Shown here piece after piece: positions 32,290 to 42,730 of a DNA stretch of 64,000 nucleotides; the first letter of the stretch is position 1; every line of letters starts with the position of its first letter. The translations under genes and the position numbers were made by a program. Source of the stretch: Saccharum officinarum (Eukaryota; Streptophyta; Magnoliopsida; Poales; Poaceae). Location of the stretch: positions 21,119,511-21,183,510 of the forward strand of contig CM036159.1 in NCBI GenBank assembly GCA_020631735.1, read 5' to 3'. The notes beneath the pieces are model-generated. The model had not been told where the DNA came from. It was given only the letters and a program-made list of their open reading frames with translations, and searched no databases.

Positions 32290-32971
32290 GCCAAATCTAG
32301 GCATGAAGGCCCATGTAATAAGTTAGTATTTTGAATTTTGGTCGTGGTGGCCTCGAAGGCCCTAAGAACTCGAAACATAAACCGGTTCGTGGTTAATTTA
32401 GTTTTATTCGAGCTTTTCTTTCCTTTATCGCTTGGATCGTGTTCTCGCATGATTTACTTAGCACGCAGTTGCATCCTTTGGCATAAGAGAGCGAGTGGAG
32501 GTACCGTAGCCTCGGGGGCGTAAGTGATCTCATGGCTCAACTACCCTCGAGCTTTAGGGTGATGTTGCGGCCTTGTAAATCGTGTGAGAGCCTGATCTAA
32601 GCGACAGGGGGTATGTTCTTTTTCAAAGTTAGGAACCGTTATTTAGATCTCCCTAGCATGAAGTCGCACCTCTAAAAGGTGTGAGGGGTGAGTGGAGGTA
32701 CCGTAGCCTCGGAGGCGTAGGTGATACTCCTGACTCGAGAGCCCTTTCGAACCTTAGGGTGCTCTTGCAGCGAAGTCGATCTAAGAAGCGGTTCTTAAAT
32801 TTAAAAAAGAGCATAAGTTTTTTCGGGGACTGGGGGGTTCCCCCCTTGTAGCCCCCGAGGGAGGGTCGATTCTGGGAGTGCAGAGTCGATCCTTCCTCAT
32901 TGTGAAACGAAAGTTTGAACATCGCTGTATTCTTTATTGACGAAAAAGAAATTACAGAGCCTCGAGGCTTT
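32290..32971. other. Spacer between two converging genes
   Basis: This lies between the 3' end of the antisense gene (plus strand) and the 3' end of pol (minus strand). It holds two similar phrases 'gagtggaggtaccgtagcctcgg' at about 32492 and 32692, about 200 bp apart, suggesting an old partial duplication. No gene seen. It must contain the polyadenylation signals of the antisense transcript. Confidence 0.5.
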
Positions 32972-34059
32972 TTAAGGAAAGAAGCGACGTAGCTGTTCAA
33001 TGTTCCAAGCGTTGGTGAGGATTTCACCCTTCTCGTTGGATAGCTTGTAGGTGCCCGGCTTTAGTACTTCTGCGATGATGTACGGCCCTTCCCATGGTGG
33101 CGTGAGCTTGTGTCGTCCCTTGGTGTTCTGGTTCCGCCGTAGCACCAAGTCACCGACGTTGAGGTCACGGTTGCGGACGTGTCTGTCGTGGTAGCGTCGG
33201 AGACCCTGCTGGTACCTGGCAGAATGCAACAGAGCCACATCTCGGGCTTCCTTGAGCTGGTCGAGGGTGTCCCGTCTTGTGGCGTCGTTATTTCTTTCGT
33301 TGTAGGCCTTCAACCTTGGGGATCCGTATTCTATATCGGTTGGGAGCATAGCCTCGGACCCGTAGACTAAGAAGAACGGAGTGAACCCCGTGGCTCGACT
33401 CGGTGTTGTTCTTAGGCTCCACAGGACCGAGGTAGCTCGGCAGCCCATCTTTTGCCATGTTTATTTAGTTTGTCAAAGATTCTGGACTTCAGGCCTTGTA
33501 GGACCATGCCATTGGCACGTTCCACCTCACCATTTGTTTTTGGATGGGCCACGGCTGACTAGAGCACCCGAATGTGGTGGCTGTCGCAGAAATCCAAAAA
33601 CTTTTTGCTAGTGAACTGGGTGCCATTGTCTGTGATGATACAGTTGGGGACCCTAAAGCGATGAATAATGTCGGTGAAGAAGAGCACAGCTTGCTCGGAT
33701 CTGATGCTAGTGATAGGGCGGGCCTCGATCCACTTGGAGAATTTGTCGATTGCGACGAGCAAGTGGGTGAAGCCGCCAGTTGTCCTTTTCAATGGTCCGA
33801 CAAGGTCGAGCCCCCAAACGGCAAACGGCCATGTGATGGGGATAGTTTGCAGGGCATGTGCCGGAAGATGGGTTCGTCTCGCCTAGTACTGACAACCCTT
33901 GCAGGAGCGTACTAGCTTGACAGCGTCGGAGACCGCGGTCGGCCAATAGAATCCTTGTCGTAAGGCGTTTCCGACGAGGGTTCGAGGTGCTGCGTGGTGA
34001 CCGCAAGCCCCCGAGTGGAGATCGCTGAGCAAGTTCCTGCCTTGCTCATTTGTGATGCA
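32972..34059 (-). pseudogene. pol: Gypsy integrase remnant
   Basis: The minus strand reads through an H2C2 zinc region (VRSCKGCQ-like), then a catalytic core with IDKFSKWIEARPI and TDNGTQFTSKKF (33559-33792) and NGEVERANG after a stop. The C-terminal part (32972-33448) has FTPFFLVYGSEAMLP, RHVRNRDLNVGDLVLRR and the PWEGPY(I)I...GTYKL module of Tat/Gypsy integrases, ending with RRFFP. Frame changes at about 33450-33560 and about 33800 and stops (for example after HHIRVL) inactivate it. Confidence 0.82.
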
Positions 34060-34776
34060 TTATTGGAGGATACCAGTAGGGCTACGGCGGTAGAGCTCTC
34101 TGCTGTCGCCCATGACTACAAAGGTTTTGGCCCGGCGTGCGATCCGTCGAGCCTCAGTCTTATCTGAGGGGAGGTCCCCTCGGCTGAGGTAGTCGAGGTA
34201 CGGGACGCGCCAGTCAGGGTCGAGGTCAGACGGTGGGGTCAAGTCTTCCACCTGCATGGCTTCAGCCCCGGTCGAGGGGGCTTCTGCCTTAGGTGGAGGG
34301 TCGAGTGATGTCCCGTCAACCCCTCCGTCTGGCCCGAGGTCGACGGATGGCTGCTGACGGTCTTTTGCGAAAACGTCCGGTGGAACCGTAGCTCGACTGG
34401 ACGCGATTTTTGCCAGTTCATCGTCGGCCTCATTATACCTGCGTGCGATGTGGTTGAGCTCGAGGCCATGAAACTTGTCCTCGAGGCGCCGTACTTCTTG
34501 GCAGTAGGCTTCCATCTTGGGGTCACGGCAGCTCGAGCTCTTCATGACCTGATCGATCATGATTTGGGAGTCACCTTGAACGTCAAGGTGTCGGACCCCG
34601 AGCTCGACGGCGATTCTTAATCCCGTGACGAGCGCCTCATATTCGGCGACATTGTTAGACGTAGGAAAATGAAGCCGGATGACGTAGCGCATGTGAACCC
34701 CGAGGGGTGAGACGAAGAGCAAGCCCACGCCTGCTCCCGTTTTCATCAGTGACCCATCGAAGTACATGGTCCACAA
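34060..34776 (-). CDS. Additional archaeal-type RNase H (aRH) of Tat Gypsy
   Basis: The 238-residue frame begins with the RNase H core: YFDGSLMKTGAGVG (Asp7), NNVAEYEAL (Glu45), DVQGDSQIM (Asp69) and NEADDELAKIA (Asp118/119). A second RNase H between RT and integrase is the hallmark of the Tat lineage. Residues about 130-210 are a Pro/Asp-rich linker, and the end (DSRELYRRSPTGILQ) is the usual lead into the integrase zinc domain, cut by a TAA. The upstream 44 bp up to 34820 are the tail of the pol linker (EWTDTQLP), then gag sequence begins, so it is separated from any RT. Confidence 0.85.
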   Translation of the reverse strand: MWTMYFDGSLMKTGAGVGLLFVSPLGVHMRYVIRLHFPTSNNVAEYEALVTGLRIAVELGVRHLDVQGDSQIMIDQVMKSSSCRDPKMEAYCQEVRRLEDKFHGLELNHIARRYNEADDELAKIASSRATVPPDVFAKDRQQPSVDLGPDGGVDGTSLDPPPKAEAPSTGAEAMQVEDLTPPSDLDPDWRVPYLDYLSRGDLPSDKTEARRIARRAKTFVVMGDSRELYRRSPTGILQ

Positions 34777-34820
34777 CTCCGCCTGAAGCTATGCAGGGGG
34801 AGTTGGGTGTCGGTCCACTC

Positions 34821-35606
34821 AGCCACCAAAGATTGCACCAACCGCCTCCTCGCCGGCGGCGAAGTTGGTGACAATGTCCATCAACCCGTTGGCAGTGAGT
34901 GGAGTGTTACGGCCCAATTCTCGGACTAACTCTTTACAGGTGGTGCCAGAGAGGAAGGCCATAATTACGTCGGAGTCGGTGACGTTGGGGAGCTCGGTAC
35001 GCTGCCGGGAGAAGCGCTAGATGTAATCCCGGAGGGTTTCACCTGGTTTCTGCTTGCAGCTCTGGAGGTCCCACGAGTTGCCGGGGCGCATGTAGGTCCC
35101 CTTGAAATTTCCCTCAAACACCCTCACGAGATCATCCCAGTCGTGGATCTGTCAAGGTGGGAGATCCTCGAGCCAGGCTCGGGCGGTGTCGGAGAGGAAC
35201 AGGGGGAGTTGTCGAATGATGACCCGGTCGTCGGTGGCCCCGCCCAGCTGACACGCCAAGCGGAAATCGGTGAGCCAAAGTTCGGGTTTGGTTTCGCCGT
35301 TGTACTTGGTGAGAGTCGTGGGGGGCGAAACCGAGCCAGGAGCACCGTCTCACGGATAGCCTTACTGAAGACCCGAGGACCCGGGGGCTCGGGTGAAGGG
35401 CTACGATCTTCCGAACTGTCGTAGTGTCCGCCCCTGTGGACGTGGTAGCCTCGAGGCACGCCGTCACCGTGCTTGCGCGTGCGGCGCTCGACGATGTTGC
35501 CACGGGTGTCTCGAGGCTCGTGGTCGTTGGTGGTGGGCTCAGGGGCCGGAGCTACCCGGTTTCGCCGGGCAGGCTCGGGGTGAACCGAGACTTCTCTCTC
35601 CTGTCG
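34821..35606 (-). pseudogene. gag: Gypsy gag, 3' part
   Basis: It continues gag from 46509 after element A is ignored. On the minus strand it contains an Arg/Pro-rich linker, then the retrotransposon gag domain: FSKAIRETVLLARF, LWLTDFRLACQLGG (one base missing beforehand), LFLSDTARAWLEDLPP and FKGTYMRPGNSWDL, to AAGEEAVGAIFGG. There are in-frame stops after EDLPP and in DYI*RF. It is cut at about 34820 and joined directly to the sequence before aRH; the CCHC knuckle is missing. Confidence 0.8.
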
Positions 35607-35611
35607 GGAGG

Positions 35612-38600
35612 TGTAACACCCCTGGTGTTACTAACTTACTTAGCATGCGATTAAGGTCTAAAAGAGATCAGACTTGAAATTAAGATAAGTGTTTCCGTTA
35701 AGTCAAAAATATTGGAACTTATGTTTAAAAGTGTCAATTGCGGCAAATTATATTGGGCAAACTAATTAACTAGTGCCTTAATATTTTGTTTCCATAGGCT
35801 AGTACAAAGTATGGGCTATGCCATGAGATAATTGTTAGTTGAAATTAGCAAGGTTCAGACCTTTTATAAATCAAGACAAAAGTGCTACTGACTGCTAGTT
35901 AGGACCTAACCCTTGTTTGTTTTCCAATTCCGAGGCAATAACGACAATGCTGTTTTGACGTTAAAATTCTAACTAAATTTCTTAAACAATAGCTTTCTAT
36001 TCTTGTACCGTTAGTTGCCTCTAAGTGAGCACTTGAGCGCAGTATAGGTCGCAGTTGTGTTGGTGTCACGTTACCCTCTTGCAAATTGCCCACACCTGAC
36101 GGCATGACGCACTGCAGCAGTGCCACCGCCCCTATCACCACGCTAGGACAGGGCAGGCCGCCGTGAACGCTGGGGCAGGCATGCGGCCGGGATGGATGGA
36201 TGGCTAACGCATAGTACAGATGCAAGTCAGGCACTCACCAGCAGCTCTGGCACAACACCAGCTCATAATCATCCTCGCCATGCTGTACGTATGCCCTTCC
36301 ATGGTCCACGCAGACCTGTGAAAATTAAAGGATCCAATCAAATCCCCAGTCCAGTTGAAAGCGTACGTGGAGTTTGGAGTAGATTACTCTGATCCTATCA
36401 CTGCAAAGGCGCACATAAGATGACAGAGGTCGGTTTAGGTAGGCCCATATCATTGCCACGGCACAAAAGACAGCAGCTCTTGAGGTTCAGAAGCATGGAG
36501 TAATAAAAAAAAGTAAAAACATCTACTAGTTGGTGCCTGCCTACACTTGAGCTCATGAGCCGTGACGGGTGGTCATGACCCAGCGTAGCCAACTAATAGC
36601 TCTGCCCATGTTGCACGTTGCATGCACATGCTGTTGCCGTGTAGAGGGGGAGAGTGCTGCAGGGCTGTAGCTCAGCTGGTGACTCCTGCGCCATTTTTAT
36701 TGACCGGCCAGGGCGCATCCAGACTGGCAGAGATTTAATACATCTTCTTGTTTTCTTTCTGTACGTGGGCAGTCAAAACGAGAATGTTTTCAGAAGCTTT
36801 TAAAACATGATTATAGAATAATTTTATATTTAGTGGACAAACACATAAATATATATACATGCTAAAATGTATCACATTTTTTCCAAAAAGAAAAGTATTA
36901 TATAGCAGTGAGACAAATCACGAATAGTACCTACATGCTATAGCCTATGCTGCACGTCCAGCACTATAGGTCTGCACGAGCTAATGAACCTTTAGCATTT
37001 AATAAGTAATTAACCAAAAGAAATAATTCCGAGTATACTAATACAAGAATACAAGACAGTTAGCCACAGAAGACATCTCAAATATTACACGCATCAACTC
37101 ATTTAGCTCTACGGCAAATCAGTGGACTTGAGGTTCGTTGGCCTGGCGAATCAACGAGTTTGAGCAGGCCTCCATGGAGCCAGATGGACGGCACTGGCAA
37201 CACGGACTCGAGACATGCATGTGCTCGTCGTGGACTCAGTACATGCATGAAACATCAATTGCCCCCAAGACTGGGACTATTGGGTATTGGACCTCACCTG
37301 ATTGGCTGTTATAATTATGGCCCCTAAGAATCCGGGGTCCTCTTTGATTGCACGGGTTGCACACCCCCGTGCACGGTCCTGCCGTGTAGCAAGGGAGGAC
37401 GCAGTAGCTTGCAGCTTGTTGTCTTGGACAGAAATTTTGACGAGAGCAGCAGCCAAGCTTGACCGAGTAATCAAGTTGGATTCAGCTAGAGCGTCTTTAT
37501 TAGCAGCACCAGCAGCCGAGCAATCTAGCTCCTTTCTTCCTTGCCTCCAACCCGACCCTGCATCCCGGCATCTGTACCCCGACGCCCACACCCCAGCACG
37601 CCTATGCTACTGCCGCAGCACTATGGCGCGGCCGCACTTCGTTGTTTCCGCAAGCCTGCAGCCAGCGGCGATCGCACGCGACATTCATCTTTGCCTACCT
37701 GCTGCCATGGCTAAGCTCCAACTTATCTCTTTTATCTTTTAAATATCTTGTTTATGCATGTTTTGCTTAGACAAGCATATTGCAACGATGTATACCATTT
37801 AGGTGCGATGGTGGATTAATTGGAGTAACTAAAAGAAGGCGTGATGGTGACCACACCTCGTGGATGGAAATGCTAACTTAGTTATAATGATGTTTACACA
37901 GGCAAGCCCCGGTGTATAACCCATATTATTCTGCACTTTATTTATGCTTGTGCATTAAGTTTAAAGGAGTTGAATGAAACCCGCATGCATATATCTATAT
38001 CTACCCATGAGTCTTACTAGTACAGGATCGTGTAGCTGCTTTGCTTAGGTTTATCGGTAGCGTGAGTAACCTGTCGTTACTCACAATAGGTGGTTATTAT
38101 TATTATTACACTAATGATGAAATGATGGAAAAGGAAATGGTGACCGGGCAGGGATATGGTATGGGTTTTGGTGGGTGTAACAGGTTGTGTCCCGCGGCCA
38201 CGGGGCATAGCTTGGTTGCACTATTTCCCTGTCCGTGTCGATTAAGGACCGTTCGTTGCACTGGATCCCCAGTCAAGTCACAGATCTTCTTATCCCGAGC
38301 ATATACTAGCGGATGGGGGCTAGGAAAACTTGTTACTCTCTTGTCATGGGCTCCGGCTCTTTCCGGACCGACTGATTGGAGGCGGGGATAGGTGGAGGTC
38401 TTAGCACCGTATTGAGGCCGGGCCTCAAGTACGGGAGCTAGGAGTCCAAGTTTGGATGGGGACCTGGAAACCTATGACAGGAGGGGAACGGGTTGGTCTT
38501 GCTTGTGCCTGGGGTACAAGCGAGGTGTGTGTTTTTCGGGGTACCCAGCTGGGCTACATTGATTCGCGAATCGCCGTTTCTACGTGACGGTACGGCTTGA

Positions 38601-39371
38601 CTGCACTCTGGCACCGTAGTAAGAACTGAAAGATGAAAGATGGAAAGATGGTTCGGATGGCTCAACCTTTGCTTGAAAGTAGAACAGGTGCTTACCTAGA
38701 ATGGTTGGTTAATAAACTACTGATAACGGCTAATAAAAATTGAATATAAGGATGCACCTTTAGTAATGCTTCCTGCAGTTGCAATAAACCACAAGCCAGA
38801 TAGCCTTGCATATCCTTGGAGTCTTTTCTTTTCTTCTGACGGGTAAGTCTTGCGGAGTACAATTGAGTACTCAGGGTTTGTTCTACCCTGTTGCAGGTGA
38901 CAGGTGTTCTTGAAGATGACATTTGTGTGTGGAAACCTCCTGGTGGGCTCAGTGAGGATTTCCTTTACGTTGCGTATGTAGAGTTGATTTATAACTCTCA
39001 CCAAAAATGTTTTTTAAGGGAAAGATTTACCACATGTTATCATTTCCTGTATATAAATGTTCATCATGATAATATTTAACTCATCATTAAATGGTTTTAT
39101 TTCCGCTGAACTCTGATAACATTTTATTTTCCGCTGTTATAATTAAACAATGGATTACCCTGATGTTGTAATAAAAGTGTTGTAAGAATTGGTAAAGATG
39201 TTGTAAGCTTTATCTCTCATTTATGATCCTGAGGTAAAAATGTGGATTTTCGAGTTCTCCCTCGGGTGTGCTCGACGGAATTGCAGAATTTAGTGCACTC
39301 TCTTGGGTACTTAGTGTCTAATGGAAGACAAGTACTCTTGGGAGGGCATTAGATTAGGCGGTTCTGCCACA
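35612..39371 (+). repeat. 5' LTR of element A
   Basis: 3760 bp, TGTAACACC...TCTGCCACA. The first 19 bases hold an imperfect palindrome (TAACACC-CCT-GGTGTTA). A 146-codon frame at 37302-37742 is present in both LTRs but has no recognised domain. A short (TTA)n tract is at about 38094-38108. Confidence 0.92.
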
Positions 39372-39373
39372 GG

Positions 39374-39385
39374 TGGTATCAGAGC
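39374..39385 (+). other. Primer binding site of element A
   Basis: TGGTATCAGAGC two bases after the LTR, complementary to initiator tRNA-Met. Confidence 0.9.
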
Positions 39386-39996
39386 ATAAATGAGGAAATA
39401 AAGCTTTAAAATCCTTTCTAAATTAAAATTTGACAACACATTTTTGCAAAAAGTTAGGGCATTTGCATACGAAGTTATATAAGTTGCCCTATTACTATAG
39501 TTAAGTATTCGGAATAGGTTTAAATAGACTTTCGTCCGGTGAACTAACTAGTGCATAGCGTGCGGTTCTAAAGTCAGATGCGTTGTATTGCTATAGTCAT
39601 CGTGCCTGTTCGTGGGTACCACGCGTCCTTGTCCATGAGTTACTGTTGTACGGTGGCTTCATGTATCACGTTCGCTCGTGCTTTGCGACTGTCGGGGTTT
39701 ATGTTTTTGGCACTCCTTCTGCACCCTTGTCGGACCTCTGCCCTGCAACCGTGCTAGTCTTTATGGCCTCGGACTTCGCTCGCCTCATGTGCGTAAAAAT
39801 CCTGCTGTTTTACTTTGCTAATCCTCGTGCATGGCTCGAGGGTGGTTTGCGCTAGGACCACTGGCCGCTCTGCCTTTAAAAAGGGGGCCAAGCCCAGCCA
39901 TTTGGTATCACCACTCGGTGCATTCCAGCTCACTTAGCCCTTTTCTCTTGAGCAAGCTTTCCCTCAAGCTTTCCTTGCAATTCCCACCCACCTAAG

Positions 39997-40896
39997 ATGG
40001 CAGGAGTTTGGGTTAGCAGCTACTGCCTGAACACCGAGGGTTTCCCCAAAATCCTATATGCCACCCTGCAAAAGCTTGGAGTCAAGGATCGTCCCGAGTA
40101 TGAGGGCCGTGAGTACATGAAGCGTGGCACTGAGCGGTGTAAGGTCACAGTCTACATTGGCAAGAGTGAGGAGTTTCCCGACATCACTGAAGCTTGGAAT
40201 GTGACCGCAACCGGGTTTCGCTTCGGCGACACCTACCAGGTTGTGGCCCGCAAAGCCTTGCGGCATCTGTGCCAGATCTATGAGCAGCCCATTGCTCGTA
40301 CCCCCATGTGGTTCTTTCCACCTTTGGATAAGAATCGGCGGGTATGGAGGGCTCGTATGGAGGCTTTGCAAGGTCCGGACGTGCAAGAAGACAACCCGAC
40401 CTTGGTGCACCTGACCTCGTACTTGCTCGCTCTAGATGAGCAGTACGACCGGCAGGCCTCGGAGTTGAGAGAGTGTCTTCACCGAGCTGAGGAAGCCGAG
40501 ATCTTCTCCAGGATGCTCGAAGTGCAGCTTGCTGAAGCTCATGCCATTCTAGCAGCCGCTGAGAGTCGAGAGGCTACCATGGCGGAGGCCGTCAAGGTGG
40601 ACCAAGACCGTCATGCCCAGGAGCTGGAGGACGCCTATCTTGCCACAAGGGCCAAGCGTAGGACGCTCGCCACGGAAAGGCAGGAACCCTTAATCCTGGA
40701 GGGGATCCCTGTCCATCCGCTGGAGAGAAGGAGAACTGGTTTTGCAGCACCTCCACCCACGGAAGCCTTAGAAGTAGAGTCATTGCTTCCCCTCACCCAG
40801 CCACCACCACAAGAAGGAGCAGATCCACAACCTAGTGCAGCAGAAGAACCCCAGGAGCCCAGGAAGGAAGCCGTTTGGGCCGACGAAGTAGATTAG
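39997..40896 (+). CDS. 299-residue element A protein (Gag-like, possible dsRNA-binding fold)
   Basis: This is the only gene of element A, intact and of the same length as in element B (54088-54987). It starts MAGVWVSSYCLNTEGFPK. Residues about 20-105 run helix (ILYATLQKLG), RPEYEGREY, strands (ERCKVTVYIG, EAWNVTATGFRFG) and a second helix (YQVVARKALRHLCQIYE). This order and spacing resemble a double-stranded-RNA-binding domain, though the usual Lys pair before the last helix is not conserved. Residues about 145-225 look like a heptad coiled coil (YDRQASELRECLHRAEEAE). The C-terminal 80 residues are Pro/Glu-rich and acidic. I know similar proteins only as hypothetical grass repeat proteins. 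A structural (Gag-like) role in packaging is the simplest inference; it lacks a CCHC knuckle. Confidence 0.8.
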   Translation: MAGVWVSSYCLNTEGFPKILYATLQKLGVKDRPEYEGREYMKRGTERCKVTVYIGKSEEFPDITEAWNVTATGFRFGDTYQVVARKALRHLCQIYEQPIARTPMWFFPPLDKNRRVWRARMEALQGPDVQEDNPTLVHLTSYLLALDEQYDRQASELRECLHRAEEAEIFSRMLEVQLAEAHAILAAAESREATMAEAVKVDQDRHAQELEDAYLATRAKRRTLATERQEPLILEGIPVHPLERRRTGFAAPPPTEALEVESLLPLTQPPPQEGADPQPSAAEEPQEPRKEAVWADEVD

Positions 40897-42717
40897 TTGT
40901 CCTAGAGGAGATGTAGCCGTCGCTAGTAGTGCTTTTCATCGTTGTTCCCTAGTGTTGTAATCTTTCCGTTTACCTCATCCGTAGTTGTTAAGGCCGCCTG
41001 GCTGTACGTTTCGAGCGTTGTGTCGAGTGTGGGAGAGTGAATGCCTATATGTTGCACCCGTGTAAGGCCGTTGGTAATGAGTTTTTGCTTTATCCGTTGT
41101 GTTTGTTACGTCGATTTTTCCTTAGGCCTCGTTCGATTTGCTTAGGGTTCTTGAGACGACGACAAGCAGGTTACAAAGGGAACAACTATTCAGGTGCAGC
41201 AGATCGGCCGTAATTGGAAAATAGAGGACATTGTATCACTAATTGTGGAGGTCCCAGCAGAACACTTGAATTCCCTTGATTTAAATCCGCCTTGGGATTT
41301 ACTTTACTTGTTCCTTATTTTGAAAGGAACCCGTGTTGCCTGAATTTTTTCCCCTTACTCCTCTGATTCTGTGGTCTATGACCCCGTTGTTTTTACTACG
41401 AGTAAGTTGGTAATAGTTACTTAGTTAATAGCTTATGGTGCCGCGACGGAACCGAGGGCCACCGGTGGAACAGCTGCCACATGGTGACATTGCTCGGTGC
41501 GCGCTGGTATCGAGGTTGTTGACCAAGTGTTGTTACCGAGTTACACCGCGGTACCGCTCTTGCTATAAAAATTCTCTTTGGTAAAAATATCCTTGTGTTC
41601 AAACGGGAAATCCACAATGGGTTGATGGAATTGTGCTCTGTCAAAGTAACAGGGGTAAATAGGTTTTTGAAGAAAGGAAAAAGAAGAAAGAGAAAAACAA
41701 CAGGAAAGTTAGCCGCGCGTAGGTCAGAGAAATTGCATTGCCCGACTCGACGTCGTTCCTGTGACCGGTTTGACAACGCTACGCATGTCGGGTCGTCGTC
41801 ACTGTGTGCCCTGCGGACACTGTCTGTGGTGGGGCCCACGTGTGCCGCTCTCACGTGGCCGCGGCGTTGTGCCGCACTCGCCTCATCTTGTCGCACTGTA
41901 CGCCCCTCTGATCCCGGCACCCGTGTCGGCTCTCGATTTTCGCTCTCGTTCCCATACCGGACCCCCTCTTTTTTTTTCCTTTGGGGCCCCGTTGCTCGCA
42001 CGCCGCCTGGTCGAGCGAACCCCATCCCCTCCTTTCTCCTTTGCGCCACTCAAGCTCGCACAGGGAGCGCACCAGGGCTGATGCTCTCCCCATCTTGTGA
42101 CCCCCAGTGATTACCATCTCCTCCGCTTCCGGTGCACTGCATCACCACCTCCGTCCATCAAGCTTTTATAATGCCACCTTGCTTGTTTCTCCTCCATTCA
42201 ACCCCCAGATCTAGAGTAGAGCTCATAGTATCGACTTCCTCCGTCAAGCGCTCGGGTGGGAGAAGCTCGGGAATCAGTCTAGAAGAAAGTGGTTGGAGGC
42301 AGAGCTACGAGATCCAGTCGTTGCTCGCAGATCTAGGGTTACTAGTCAGAGGCGATTGTGTAACTTGAGAAGAAGGGATCTAGTTTCGGTTGGAGAAGTT
42401 CAAGTTCATCCCTGGTTAGTTTAGGTTTTAGAGTTCACAATGATCTTTGTACCGGTCTCCAACTTCTGGCTTTGTTGGGCATACGCCATGTTCTGGATAA
42501 TCGTTTTCCTATTGCTCTTCCACTGTCCCCGTCTTCGTCGATTTCTAGAGAGGTTGTGAGTTGTATCAGATTTGTTCTTAGCCGTGTTATCTCTAGATCT
42601 CGGAGTGGCTTGGTGTTCGAAGTCATGTAACCTCTCGTGTAAGTTGAGATCTTTGAAATGTAATCGCACTTTCCCTCTTTTGATTCTTGTTCCAGATCTC
42701 GGGACGAGATCCTTTTT
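40897..42717 (+). other. Non-coding 3' internal region of element A
   Basis: 1.8 kb between the gene and the PPT; both strands have only incidental frames (41417-42110). The same region, reversed, is present in element B at 52274-54087, so it is an integral part of the family, possibly carrying RNA packaging signals or remnants of captured sequence. Confidence 0.6.
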
Positions 42718-42730
42718 AAGGGGGGAAGGA
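42718..42730 (+). other. Polypurine tract of element A
   Basis: AAGGGGGGAAGGA directly precedes the 3' LTR. Element B has the same tract on the minus strand (52261-52273). Confidence 0.88.

Noticed and set aside
37302..37742. 146-codon plus-strand frame in the element A 5' LTR (also 44419-44859 in the 3' LTR)
   Set aside because: It is kept only because the two LTRs are nearly identical. No domain, biased Ala/Leu/Ser composition, and no counterpart in the element B LTRs.
41417..42110. Overlapping 170-210-codon frames on both strands in the element A internal region
   Set aside because: Frames overlap on opposite strands in GC-rich DNA, Arg/Pro-rich, interrupted differently in element B; most likely incidental.
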